Shown: piece by piece, positions 36,045 through 44,338 of the stretch | Layout of the letters: each line of letters opens with the position of its first letter | Position numbering within the stretch: position 1 is the first letter of the stretch | Origin: Pseudomonas sp. TCU-HL1 | Lineage (GTDB): Bacteria; Pseudomonadota; Gammaproteobacteria; Pseudomonadales; Pseudomonadaceae | Assembly: GCF_001708505.1 (NCBI RefSeq) | Contig: NZ_CP015992.1 | Location: forward strand, 5,084,001-5,148,000 | DNA: 64,000 nucleotides | Direction of reading: 5' to 3' | Position numbers and translations under genes: made by a program | The notes under the pieces: model-generated | Told to the model about the DNA's origin: nothing | Seen by the model: only the letters and a program-made list of their open reading frames with translations | The model's database searches: none

Positions 36045-37046
36045 TCAGGCGTAGTTCAGCACCAGCTCGCAGGCCGCAAGGATATCCTCAGGGCTCGGGA
36101 TGTAGAGCTGCTCCAGGCGATACAACGGCGGTGGAATATCCGGCGCGGTAACCCGCTGGATAGGCGCTTGCAGGTCGAGCAGCGCGCGCTCGTAGAGGCT
36201 GGCGGCAATCTCCGCGCCCACCCCGCAACTGCGCGGCGCCTCATGGACGATCACGCAGCGGCCGGTCTTGCGCACCGAGGCTTCCAGGGTATCGAGGTCC
36301 AACGGCTTGATGCTGGCAACGTCTATCACCTCGGCGGAAACGCCCCGCTCTTCCAGCCGTGCGGCGGCCTGCAAGGTCTCGTGGACGCTGGCGCCCCAAC
36401 TGATCAAGGTGATGTCCGAGCCCTCGCGCAGGGTGAAGCAGGTGTCCAGGGGCAGGCGCTTGCCGTCGTCGATGATCGGCTGCGGGTTCATCCGGTAAAG
36501 CCGGGTGGGTTCGAGGAAGATCACCGGGTCCGGGTCGTCGATGGCGGATAACAACAGGCCGTAGGCCCGTGCCGGTGAGGATGGGATGACCACCCGCAGG
36601 CCGGGGATATGGGCGAACAGCGCTTCGGTACTTTCGCTGTGATGCTCCGGCGCACGGATGCCGGCGCCCATCGGGCTGCGTAACACCATCGGGCAGGTCA
36701 GTCGGCCGCGGGTGCGGCAACGGATGCGACTGGCATGGGACACCAGGTGCTCCATGGCGGCGTAGATGAAGCCGAGGAACTGGATTTCCATCACCGGCTT
36801 CAGGCCCTGGGCGGCCATGCCCACGGCCAGGCCGCCGATCATGGTTTCGGCCAGCGGGGTGTCGATCACCCGCTTGAAACCAAAGCGGTCGCGCAGGCCG
36901 AGGGTGGCGCGGAACACGCCACCGTTGACGCCGACGTCTTCCCCCAGGATCACGACGTTTTCGTCCTCCTGCATGGCACGGTGAAGGGCCATGTTCACGG
37001 CCTCCAGCAGGGCGCGCTTTTCTGTTGTGGCGTTGAGGTTACTCAT
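36045..37046 (-). CDS. pdhB: 2-oxoacid dehydrogenase E1 beta subunit
   Basis: A 333-residue transketolase-like beta subunit. Conserved stretches are VVILGEDVGVNGGVFRAT, FGFKRVIDTPLAETMIGGLA and the C-terminal RCVIVHEAPRSCGVGAEIAA. It forms a heterotetramer with the alpha subunit, whose gene overlaps its start by 8 bp. AGGA lies 9 bases upstream of the start. The symbol follows the name used for the homologous P. aeruginosa gene; branched-chain specificity is possible. Confidence 0.85.
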   Translation of the reverse strand: MSNLNATTEKRALLEAVNMALHRAMQEDENVVILGEDVGVNGGVFRATLGLRDRFGFKRVIDTPLAETMIGGLAVGMAAQGLKPVMEIQFLGFIYAAMEHLVSHASRIRCRTRGRLTCPMVLRSPMGAGIRAPEHHSESTEALFAHIPGLRVVIPSSPARAYGLLLSAIDDPDPVIFLEPTRLYRMNPQPIIDDGKRLPLDTCFTLREGSDITLISWGASVHETLQAAARLEERGVSAEVIDVASIKPLDLDTLEASVRKTGRCVIVHEAPRSCGVGAEIAASLYERALLDLQAPIQRVTAPDIPPPLYRLEQLYIPSPEDILAACELVLNYA

Positions 37047-38130
37047 GATGGCTGTCCTTCCGACGGGAGACCCGTTCCATCAGCATTTCGCGCTGCTCGC
37101 CGAGGGCGGAGGGCCAGCGTGCGTAAACATGATCGAGCACCGACTCCACCGGCTGGACACCGCTGGCCTCGAAGTTATCCACAGCCGCCTGTACCTGACG
37201 CTGGCAGTCAGCAATCAGTGCCTGTTCGCGGCCCTCGTCCCAGACCTTGTGGCTGGCAAGGAAAGCCTGCAAGCGTTTGATGGGCTCCTCCTGCCAGGCC
37301 GCCTTGACCTCCTCGGCACTGCGGTAGCGCGTGGCATCGTCGGCGGTGGTGTGGTCGCCCAGGCGGTAGCTGATGCACTCCAGCAGCACCGGGCCCTTAC
37401 CGTGGCGGGCACGGTCCAGCGCCCATTGCACGCGGTCATGGACGGCCAGCACGTCGTTGCCGTCCACCTGTTCGCCATGGAAGCCCGCGCCAATGGCCTT
37501 CTGCGCCAGGGTCGGCGCGCCACTCTGGATGCGCCGGGGCACCGAAATGGCCCACTGGTTGTTGTTCACCACGAAGAGCACCGGCAATTGCCAGGCACCG
37601 GCGACATTCAGGGCTTCGAGGAAGTCGCCCTTGCTGGTGGCGCCGTCGCCGCAGGTGGTCACCACCGCGCGGTGCTGGCCACGGATCTTGATCGCCGTGG
37701 CCACGCCGCAGGCATGCAGGGCCTGGGTGGCGATGGGCACGCAGATGGGGAAGTCCTCTTTCGAGCGCGAGTCCTGGAAGTCGCTGCCGCGTTCGTCGCC
37801 CCCCCAGTAGAGGAGGATTTCCTCCATGCGCACGCCGCGCATCAGTTGCACGGCGGTGTCGCGGTAGTAGGGTACCAGCACGTCTTCGGCGCGCATCAGG
37901 CTGCCGATGGCGACGCCGATGGCTTCCTGGCCGAGGGTCGGGGCATAGGTGCCGATGCGGCCTGTGCGTTGCAGGGCCACCGCCTTCTGGTCGAAGAGGC
38001 GGGTCAGCACCATGCGTCGGTAAAGGTCGGTGAGCAGATTGAAGTCGTCGGCCCAGGCCGGCAGCTCGCTGACCAGGCGCCCCTCGGGGTCGAGGAAACG
38101 CGTGTAGGGCAAATCGATCCGATTGGACAT
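37039..38130 (-). CDS. pdhA: 2-oxoacid dehydrogenase E1 alpha subunit (TPP-binding)
   Basis: A 363-residue alpha subunit that binds thiamine diphosphate through the motif GDGATSKGDFLEALNVAGAW ending in NN. A conserved RTGRIGTYAPTLGQEA and YYRDTAVQL are seen toward the N-terminus, and YRLGDHTTADDATRYR around the phosphorylation-loop region. GGAG precedes the start. It decarboxylates the 2-oxoacid and passes the acyl group to E2. The gene follows leucine dehydrogenase by 91 bp. Confidence 0.87.
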   Translation of the reverse strand: MSNRIDLPYTRFLDPEGRLVSELPAWADDFNLLTDLYRRMVLTRLFDQKAVALQRTGRIGTYAPTLGQEAIGVAIGSLMRAEDVLVPYYRDTAVQLMRGVRMEEILLYWGGDERGSDFQDSRSKEDFPICVPIATQALHACGVATAIKIRGQHRAVVTTCGDGATSKGDFLEALNVAGAWQLPVLFVVNNNQWAISVPRRIQSGAPTLAQKAIGAGFHGEQVDGNDVLAVHDRVQWALDRARHGKGPVLLECISYRLGDHTTADDATRYRSAEEVKAAWQEEPIKRLQAFLASHKVWDEGREQALIADCQRQVQAAVDNFEASGVQPVESVLDHVYARWPSALGEQREMLMERVSRRKDSHHE

Positions 38131-38221
38131 GGCATCGCTCCTTACACCTTTTGGGTGCCTGTGCAGTACCCGGTGCTTGTGGCTCCGGGGCTAACGGGCC
38201 GGGCCGCTGGTTGGCGGCCGC

Positions 38222-39241
38222 TCAGCCGAACAGCAGGCGCTCGGCCAGGGCGTCGGCGACCCGCGCGGGGGATCGCTTGTCGGCCTGGGCGTGCGCGTAG
38301 ATCTCGGTGAGGCGCTGGCTGATCCGCGCCAGGTGCGCGGTAATCGCCGGCAACCCCGCGCCCTTGTGCTTGAGGGCGACGTAAATGAGCCCGCCGGAGT
38401 TGATCACATAGTCCGGTGCGTAAAGGATGCCGCGCGCTTCCATCTCGTCGGCAATCTCAGGGCTGGCGAGCTGGTTGTTGGCCGCGCCGGCCACCGCCGC
38501 GCAGCGCAGCTGGCCCACGGTCTGGGCATTGAGCACGCCACCCAGGCCACAGGGCGCGAGGATGTCGCACGGGGTGGTGAGGAAGGCATCGGCCGCCACC
38601 GGCTGGGCGCCGAACTGCTCCATCGCCAGTTGCACGCGGCCGGCATCCAGATCGCTGACCAGCAGTTCGGCGCCCACCGCGTGGAGCTGCTCGGCCAGCG
38701 CGTAGCCCACATGGCCGAGGCCTTGCACGGCCACGCGCAGGCCTTCCAGATCGTCGCTGCCCAGGCGCGCATGGGCCGTGGCACGAATGCCGGCAAATAC
38801 GCCGAGTGCCGTGTGCGGAGACGGATCGCCGGCAGCGGTGGTGCTGGTCACGTGCCCGGTCTGCTGGGCGATGCAGTCCATGTCGGCGCTGGAGGTACCA
38901 CTGTCCACGGCGGTGATGTAGCGGCCACCCAGGGATTCGATCATGCGGCCGAATGCTTCGAACAGCGCGGCGCGGTTATCCACATGGGCGGAGCGAATGA
39001 TCACGGCCTTGCCGCCACCCTGTTCCAGACCAGCCAGTGCGGCCTTGTAGCTCATGCCCTGAGCGAGGCGGATCGCATCGCGAATCGCGCTTTCATCATC
39101 GGGGTAAGCGAGATAACGGCAACCGCCCAAGGCCGGGCCGAGGCGGGTGTTGTGGATGGCGATGATGGCCTTGAGTCCGGTGGCAGGATCGTTGGCGAGG
39201 TGCAACGCCTCCAGCCGGGCGGTTTCCATCATGGCGAACAT
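38222..39241 (-). CDS. ldh: Leucine (branched-chain amino acid) dehydrogenase
   Basis: A 339-residue Glu/Leu/Phe/Val dehydrogenase. Catalytic lysine lies in LEQGGGKAVIIRS, the substrate block is NTRLGPALGGCRYLAYPDD, and the NAD site is VAVQGLGHVGYALAEQL. The start at 39241 follows AGGGAG and gives typical family length. It deaminates leucine and related amino acids to 2-oxoacids, the direct substrates of a branched-chain dehydrogenase complex, so it may feed the E1/E2 genes transcribed after it. Confidence 0.88.
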   Translation of the reverse strand: MFAMMETARLEALHLANDPATGLKAIIAIHNTRLGPALGGCRYLAYPDDESAIRDAIRLAQGMSYKAALAGLEQGGGKAVIIRSAHVDNRAALFEAFGRMIESLGGRYITAVDSGTSSADMDCIAQQTGHVTSTTAAGDPSPHTALGVFAGIRATAHARLGSDDLEGLRVAVQGLGHVGYALAEQLHAVGAELLVSDLDAGRVQLAMEQFGAQPVAADAFLTTPCDILAPCGLGGVLNAQTVGQLRCAAVAGAANNQLASPEIADEMEARGILYAPDYVINSGGLIYVALKHKGAGLPAITAHLARISQRLTEIYAHAQADKRSPARVADALAERLLFG

Positions 39242-39405
39242 GGCGGGCTCCCTTCCTGACTTTAGGGCCAGTATAGGACGAGCTGCGCAGTCCGCCCTCT
39301 CGCATCCGGACATAAGGCGGGCCACCGAGATAACCACGGCGCGGGCCGGCACTGGACGAAAATCAACCAGTTGGCTACAAGGAAACAACCCCTCGGAGAT
39401 GCCCC

Positions 39406-40209
39406 ATGGACCCGCGCCAACGCTGCCTGGCCTGCCTCGAACGCGACCCTCCTGCAATGCTGGAGGCGGCGCTGTGGATTGCCGCCGAGCATGATCCGCG
39501 CCTGGACCCGGAACGGGGGCTGCGTGATTTTGGTGGCCTGCTCCAACTGGTGGCGACCGGCCTGCCGAACCTGGCACCTGTCGAGCTGGCCCAGCCACTG
39601 CTGCGACGGCTGAACGAGCTGGACTTCCATGAAGACGACGACACGCCCCTGCGCCCACGCGCCGCCCTGCTGCCCCAGGTACTGGCGCGCAAACGCGGGC
39701 AACCGCTTTCACTGGCGCTGATCGCCCTGGAGTTGGCCGCGCGATTGGGCATTCCCCTGACCGGAGTCAACTTCCCCGGCCATTTCCTGCTGCGCGTGCC
39801 GGGGGCCGATCACCTGCTCGACCCGTGCAGCGGTCGCCGTCTCTATACCCGCGACTGTCGCGACCTGCTAGCGCGCGTGCAGGGCCCCCAGGCCGAACTT
39901 CAAGCAACGCACCTGCAAACGGCCAGCGCGAAGGAAATGATCCAGCGCCTGTCGCGCAACCTGCGCCTGCTGCACCAGGACGCCGGTGAGTTCCTGGCCG
40001 CGTTGAAGGACGCCGAGCGCGTGTTGTTGCTCGGCCCTCCGAGCATGCATGACCACCTGGCGCGAGCCGATATCTACCAGCGCCTGGATTGCCCCCAGGC
40101 GGAACGCTATGACCTGGAACATGCCCTGCTGCTCTGCGACAACCCCGCCCAGCATCTGCAACTGGCCCAGCGCCTGCGCCGGCTGGGGCATGTGCAGGCA
40201 TTGCATTGA
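39406..40209 (+). CDS. SirB1-family transglutaminase-like protein
   Basis: A 267-residue SirB1-family protein. The core LARKRGQPLSLALIALELAA and GIPLTGVNFPGHFLLRV is the transglutaminase-like fold, but the catalytic Cys of true transglutaminases is not evident. The C-terminal third has TPR-like helices (EFLAALKDAERVLLLGPPSM, DIYQRLDCPQAERYDLEHAL). Function is unknown. It is divergent from leucine dehydrogenase and ends 8 bp from the convergent LuxR gene. Confidence 0.8.
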   Translation: MDPRQRCLACLERDPPAMLEAALWIAAEHDPRLDPERGLRDFGGLLQLVATGLPNLAPVELAQPLLRRLNELDFHEDDDTPLRPRAALLPQVLARKRGQPLSLALIALELAARLGIPLTGVNFPGHFLLRVPGADHLLDPCSGRRLYTRDCRDLLARVQGPQAELQATHLQTASAKEMIQRLSRNLRLLHQDAGEFLAALKDAERVLLLGPPSMHDHLARADIYQRLDCPQAERYDLEHALLLCDNPAQHLQLAQRLRRLGHVQALH

Positions 40210-40217
40210 ATCGGACA

Positions 40218-42764
40218 CTACATCAGGCCCAGCGACTTGGCGTGCGCCACCGCCTGGGTGCGGCGCTTCACGCCGAGTTTGCCGTTGATGCGCCGGGCGT
40301 GGGTCTTCACCGTGTGCAGGGAGATAAACAGGCGCTCGGCGATTTCCTGGTTGGAACTGCCCAGGGCAATCAACCCGAGCACTTCCAGTTCACGCTGGCT
40401 GAGCGGACCGACCGCGCACTCGGCAGCGTCATCCTCCTCTTCCATGCCCAGGGCCCTGAGCATGTGCGGCTGACGCAATTGCAGTTCGCGTAGTGGCTGC
40501 TGCAGGTTGATCTGGCTCGCCAAGGTCAGGCCATCACGCAACTGTGCTGCGGCCTTGTCGAGCTCACCGGTCAGGTAGGCGCATTCGGCCAGGGCCACAT
40601 GAATCTCGACTTCCAGTGCCGGCATGCCAGCCTCGCGCGCCCGGTGCAATTGACCCAGCAGGCGCTGCCGGGCGTTGAACACTTCCCCTTCGTAAAGCTC
40701 GGCCAACGCAAGGTGCCACTCGATGCGGGGAATCAGGTCGAGGGTCGCTGGTGGCGCCTGCACGGCGTGCTCGCCACGGAAATGCTTGAGCACGCGCAGC
40801 AGGGCATGGCGCGCCTGGCCGCTGCGTCCCTGCATGAGCAGCAGGCTGCTGCTGACCTGCAGCAGCACGGCGCGGTATACCCGCTCGGGGATATGGCGCA
40901 TCTGCATCAGGCGTTCGGCTTCGCGCAAGCGATCGAAGGCCGAATCGAATGCCTGCCGATTGGCATCCAGCGTCGCCAGGCCGAGGTAGCCGAACAGGAC
41001 GCGGTAGTCGCCGCAGTTGCGGGCCTCCTGCAGTCCGAACTGGTAGTGCTCGCGCGCCTGGTCATCATTGCCCTGCCGCAAGGCGAGGCGACCACGCCGC
41101 AGCGCCAGTCGTCCCAGCAACGGACTGGCCAGGCGGCCCTTGGTGAGCAGGAAATCCTGTGCCCGTTCCAGCACGGCGTCGGCACGCAGCAGTGCGCCCC
41201 GGTGCTCGAGTATCTGGGCATGGTCCAGTTCGAGAAAGGCTTCCATCAGCAGGCTGCCGTGGCTGCGTGCCAGCAGCAGCGCCTCGCGATTGAGGCTCTG
41301 GGCGTCGTCCAGCCGGCCTTCCAGCAGCGCCTGCTGGGTAAGACCGGAGTAACAGACCAGGCACTGCTCCCAGGCGGATTCAGGCAAGGCATCCAGCGCC
41401 TCACTCAAGTGCAGGCGGGCGCTGGGGGAATCCCCTTGCAGGTGCGCCAGCAAACCGTACTGCGCCTGCCAGTACGCCACCAGCTCCTGCTGCCGGACGG
41501 CGTCGGGTTGTGGCAGGAATCGCGCCTGCTCGGCAATGCAGGCGGCAGCCTCGTCCAGCTTTCCGGCAAACAGCAGCGCGCCGGCCAGCATGCGCATGCA
41601 ATGAGGCGACACCCGCAAGAGGTTGTCGTCGACCTCCCGATCCAGGCGCAGCAACAGGCCGACGTTGCGTCCCTGGAACAGATGCTCGACTCCCAAGTGC
41701 TGCAGCAGGCTGACCGCGGCTTCGGGCTGCCCGGCCTCCAGGGCGTGTTCGACGGCGGTCTGCCAGTCTCCCTCGGAGGCGAACCACTGGCAGGCGCGCA
41801 GGTGCCACCCCCTCCCCGCCTGGGCATCCTGTACCGGCATCTTGCCGGCCAAGGGGGCGAAAACCCGGAACCAGCCGGGCTGATCAGCTAGCGGTTCGAT
41901 GAAGCTGCCCAACACCTGCAGATCGCGCAGCAGGGCCGCGCCCTCGCCGTTACCGAACAAGTGGTCGCAGAGTGGCGCATTGAAGCGCGGCAGATGTACC
42001 AGCGCATGCCAGGCTTCGGCCTGCTGGGCATCGAGGCTGGCAAACATCTCGTGGTGGAGGTAAGCCACCAAGGTCGCGGAATGGCCGACATCGTTGCCGT
42101 ATTCGGCAAAGCCCCATTCGGTTGGCTCAAGCAAGGCCATGCGCAGGCCCGCACACCATCCGCCGGTACTCTCCAGCAACCGGCTGACGGCATCTCCGGG
42201 CCAGGCCTGGAGTGACTGATCGAGCAGTTTGAGCAATTCGCCGCGCTCGAACGCCAGGGCATTGGTGTCCAGCTCCAGCAGTTCGCCGTCGATCAGCAGG
42301 CGCGGCAAATTGCAGGAAGGCCGGCAACGGCCGCTGATCCACCAACTCACGGATGCGCTGCTGGCATTCAGCAGTCGATCCAGGCAGGCATCAAGTTCGG
42401 CAGTAGGCCGGCGACAGTAGTCGTCCAGCATCACCCAGGCGGGTGTTTTCCACAGTGCCAGCGCACGCAGCACGCCCTCTTCGTCCGCTTTCGCGATGCC
42501 CAGGGCGTCCGCCAGCATCGCGCAGAATTCAGCGACCGTCCGTTCCCGGCCTCCCAGTGCCAGCCAATGCACCGTGCAATCGGCCGGACGGCGCATAGCG
42601 CACTCGGTCAGCAGAACACTCTTGCCACTCCCGGCCGGAGCGCAGAGCAGCCGCAACCGCACCCTGGAGGTAACCAGCCGTTCGCACAGGCGCGGACGCG
42701 GGACATGCAGCGTTGGCAGGCGCGGCAGGAAGGCGAGGGTTTCGAAGCGGCTCATTGCAGACAT
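40218..42764 (-). CDS. MalT-like LuxR-family transcriptional activator
   Basis: An 848-residue large ATP-binding LuxR regulator (LAL type). The N-terminal NTPase has the Walker A LLCAPAGSGKSVLL. A long helical TPR-like sensor region fills about 350-780, and the C-terminal LuxR helix-turn-helix is LSQRELEVLGLIALGSSNQE and FISLHTVKTHARRINGKLGV. I chose ATG 42764 (AAAGGG 9 bases upstream); an in-frame ATG at 42755 is an alternative. It lies next to the DUF1329/DUF1302 pair transcribed the same way, which it may control. The inducer is unknown. Confidence 0.87.
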   Translation of the reverse strand: MSAMSRFETLAFLPRLPTLHVPRPRLCERLVTSRVRLRLLCAPAGSGKSVLLTECAMRRPADCTVHWLALGGRERTVAEFCAMLADALGIAKADEEGVLRALALWKTPAWVMLDDYCRRPTAELDACLDRLLNASSASVSWWISGRCRPSCNLPRLLIDGELLELDTNALAFERGELLKLLDQSLQAWPGDAVSRLLESTGGWCAGLRMALLEPTEWGFAEYGNDVGHSATLVAYLHHEMFASLDAQQAEAWHALVHLPRFNAPLCDHLFGNGEGAALLRDLQVLGSFIEPLADQPGWFRVFAPLAGKMPVQDAQAGRGWHLRACQWFASEGDWQTAVEHALEAGQPEAAVSLLQHLGVEHLFQGRNVGLLLRLDREVDDNLLRVSPHCMRMLAGALLFAGKLDEAAACIAEQARFLPQPDAVRQQELVAYWQAQYGLLAHLQGDSPSARLHLSEALDALPESAWEQCLVCYSGLTQQALLEGRLDDAQSLNREALLLARSHGSLLMEAFLELDHAQILEHRGALLRADAVLERAQDFLLTKGRLASPLLGRLALRRGRLALRQGNDDQAREHYQFGLQEARNCGDYRVLFGYLGLATLDANRQAFDSAFDRLREAERLMQMRHIPERVYRAVLLQVSSSLLLMQGRSGQARHALLRVLKHFRGEHAVQAPPATLDLIPRIEWHLALAELYEGEVFNARQRLLGQLHRAREAGMPALEVEIHVALAECAYLTGELDKAAAQLRDGLTLASQINLQQPLRELQLRQPHMLRALGMEEEDDAAECAVGPLSQRELEVLGLIALGSSNQEIAERLFISLHTVKTHARRINGKLGVKRRTQAVAHAKSLGLM

Positions 42765-42865
42765 CCGGGTATGCCCTTTGTTCGTGCAGGTACGACCTGG
42801 AGCCACACCCTAGGCCTCTATCTCGGGCTTTATGAAGGATCATTCAGCGCCATTATCCGGCTCCA

Positions 42866-42889
42866 TAAAAAAGGCGGCCTACGGCCGCC
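42866..42889 (-). terminator. Rho-independent terminator after the DUF1329 gene
   Basis: On the minus strand GGCGGCC and GGCCGCC form a 7-bp stem with a 3-base loop followed by TTTTTT, about 60 bases after the DUF1329 stop. Confidence 0.9.
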
Positions 42890-42950
42890 AGGTTCTGGAG
42901 TAGCACAATCACATGCCTTGCCTGACGCACATCCCCTGTGCGCCTTGCCC

Positions 42951-44324
42951 TCAGCGTACCCCGGCGTTGCGCAGCGCCGCCGGGGTGTAGTCGGCCGCCT
43001 TGCCGACGAAGCCGAACTCGAAGCTGTGCTTTTCCTCGTTCTTCATGCCCAGGGCCAGGTAGCGGCCGGCGATGATGTCGTACAGGGCTTCCAGGGTGTA
43101 AGCCGGAACCTGCTGGTGGTAGTAGAACTGGGCGTGCCCCTCGGCGACGCGCCAGAGCTGGCCGCGACCGTCGTAGTGATCCACCAGCGCCACCTGCCAG
43201 CTGTCTTCGTCAATGTACATGTGGCGCTTGGCATAGATATGGCGCACCCCCGGTTTCACGGTGGCGACCACTTCCCACACGCGATGCAGCTCGTAGCGCG
43301 TCAAGTCCTGGTTGATGTGCCCGGCCTTGATCACGTCGTCGTACTTGAGCTGCGGCGAATCCAGCCTGTAGCTGTTGTAGGGAATGTACATCTCCTTCTT
43401 GCCCACCAGTTTCCAGTCGTAACGGTCCGGCGCGCCGGAGAACAGGTCGAAATTGTCCGAGGTGCGCAGGCCGTCGGCGGCGGTGCCCGGACCGTCGTAG
43501 GCGACCTGCGGGGCGCGGCGCACGCGGCGCTGGCCGGCGTTGTAGACCCACGCCAGGCGCGGCTCCTTGACCTGGTCCAGGGTATCGTGGACCAGCAGCA
43601 CATTACCGGCCAGGCGCGACGGCGCGGTGACCTGCTGCTTGAAGTAGCTCAGCACGTTCTCGCCCTTGGCCACTTGCAGGTCGGGCATCTCCTGAGGTAC
43701 CGCTATTTCTTCCTCGAAGCGGATCGGCGTGTAGGAGCCGTTAACCTGGGGAGTGGCCTGGGTGATGATCCGCCGCAGGTTGCCGCCACGGTATCGAGTG
43801 ATGTGGTTCCAGATCACTTCCACGCCGTTCTTCGGGATCGGGAAGGCGTAGTAGCGGCTGCCAGTGAAGTTGGCCAGGCCGTTGCCATCGTTGATCGGCT
43901 GCACGTTGACCGCGCTCTTCTTCGCCGCTTCAGAGACCTCCGGCGGCACGGCGACCGTGCGATGTGTCGGGTAGACCGGAATCCGGTAGGTCTCGGGGTA
44001 ACGCTTGAACATCGCCACCTGGCCTTCGGAGAGTTTGTCCTTGTACTGCTCGACGTTGGCCGCGGTGATGGTGAACAGCGGCTTTTCGTCGGCGAACGGG
44101 TCGGCGAGGAAGCCCTTGGCGTCCACCGCGCCGGCGCTCTTGCCGAGGCCACCGGTCCACGCGGGGATGCTGCCGTCGGCATTGCCGGCCTTCTCCGCCC
44201 CCAGCGGGGTCAGGCTGGCGCCAAGTTTCGCCGCGTCATCGGCGGACACCGCCGCCATCACGTTGGCAGCCAGCAAGGACAGCGCCAGCGCGCCGCATTG
44301 CAGAATCGTTTTGCGCATCGTCAT
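42951..44324 (-). CDS. DUF1329 outer-membrane-associated protein
   Basis: A 457-residue exported protein with a signal peptide (MRKTILQCGALALSLLAANVMA) and a DUF1329 domain. Typical stretches are TPLGAEKAGNADGSIPAWTG at the mature N-terminus, DLFSGAPDRYDWKLVGKKEM and KRHMYIDEDSWQVALVDHYD. The fold is thought to resemble LolA/LolB lipoprotein carriers. It is encoded 14 bp after the DUF1302 gene; the pair is common in pseudomonads near lipid, steroid and alcohol catabolic genes and may move hydrophobic substrates through the envelope. Confidence 0.85.
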   Translation of the reverse strand: MTMRKTILQCGALALSLLAANVMAAVSADDAAKLGASLTPLGAEKAGNADGSIPAWTGGLGKSAGAVDAKGFLADPFADEKPLFTITAANVEQYKDKLSEGQVAMFKRYPETYRIPVYPTHRTVAVPPEVSEAAKKSAVNVQPINDGNGLANFTGSRYYAFPIPKNGVEVIWNHITRYRGGNLRRIITQATPQVNGSYTPIRFEEEIAVPQEMPDLQVAKGENVLSYFKQQVTAPSRLAGNVLLVHDTLDQVKEPRLAWVYNAGQRRVRRAPQVAYDGPGTAADGLRTSDNFDLFSGAPDRYDWKLVGKKEMYIPYNSYRLDSPQLKYDDVIKAGHINQDLTRYELHRVWEVVATVKPGVRHIYAKRHMYIDEDSWQVALVDHYDGRGQLWRVAEGHAQFYYHQQVPAYTLEALYDIIAGRYLALGMKNEEKHSFEFGFVGKAADYTPAALRNAGVR

Positions 44325-44338
44325 GCTCCCTTTGCCAC

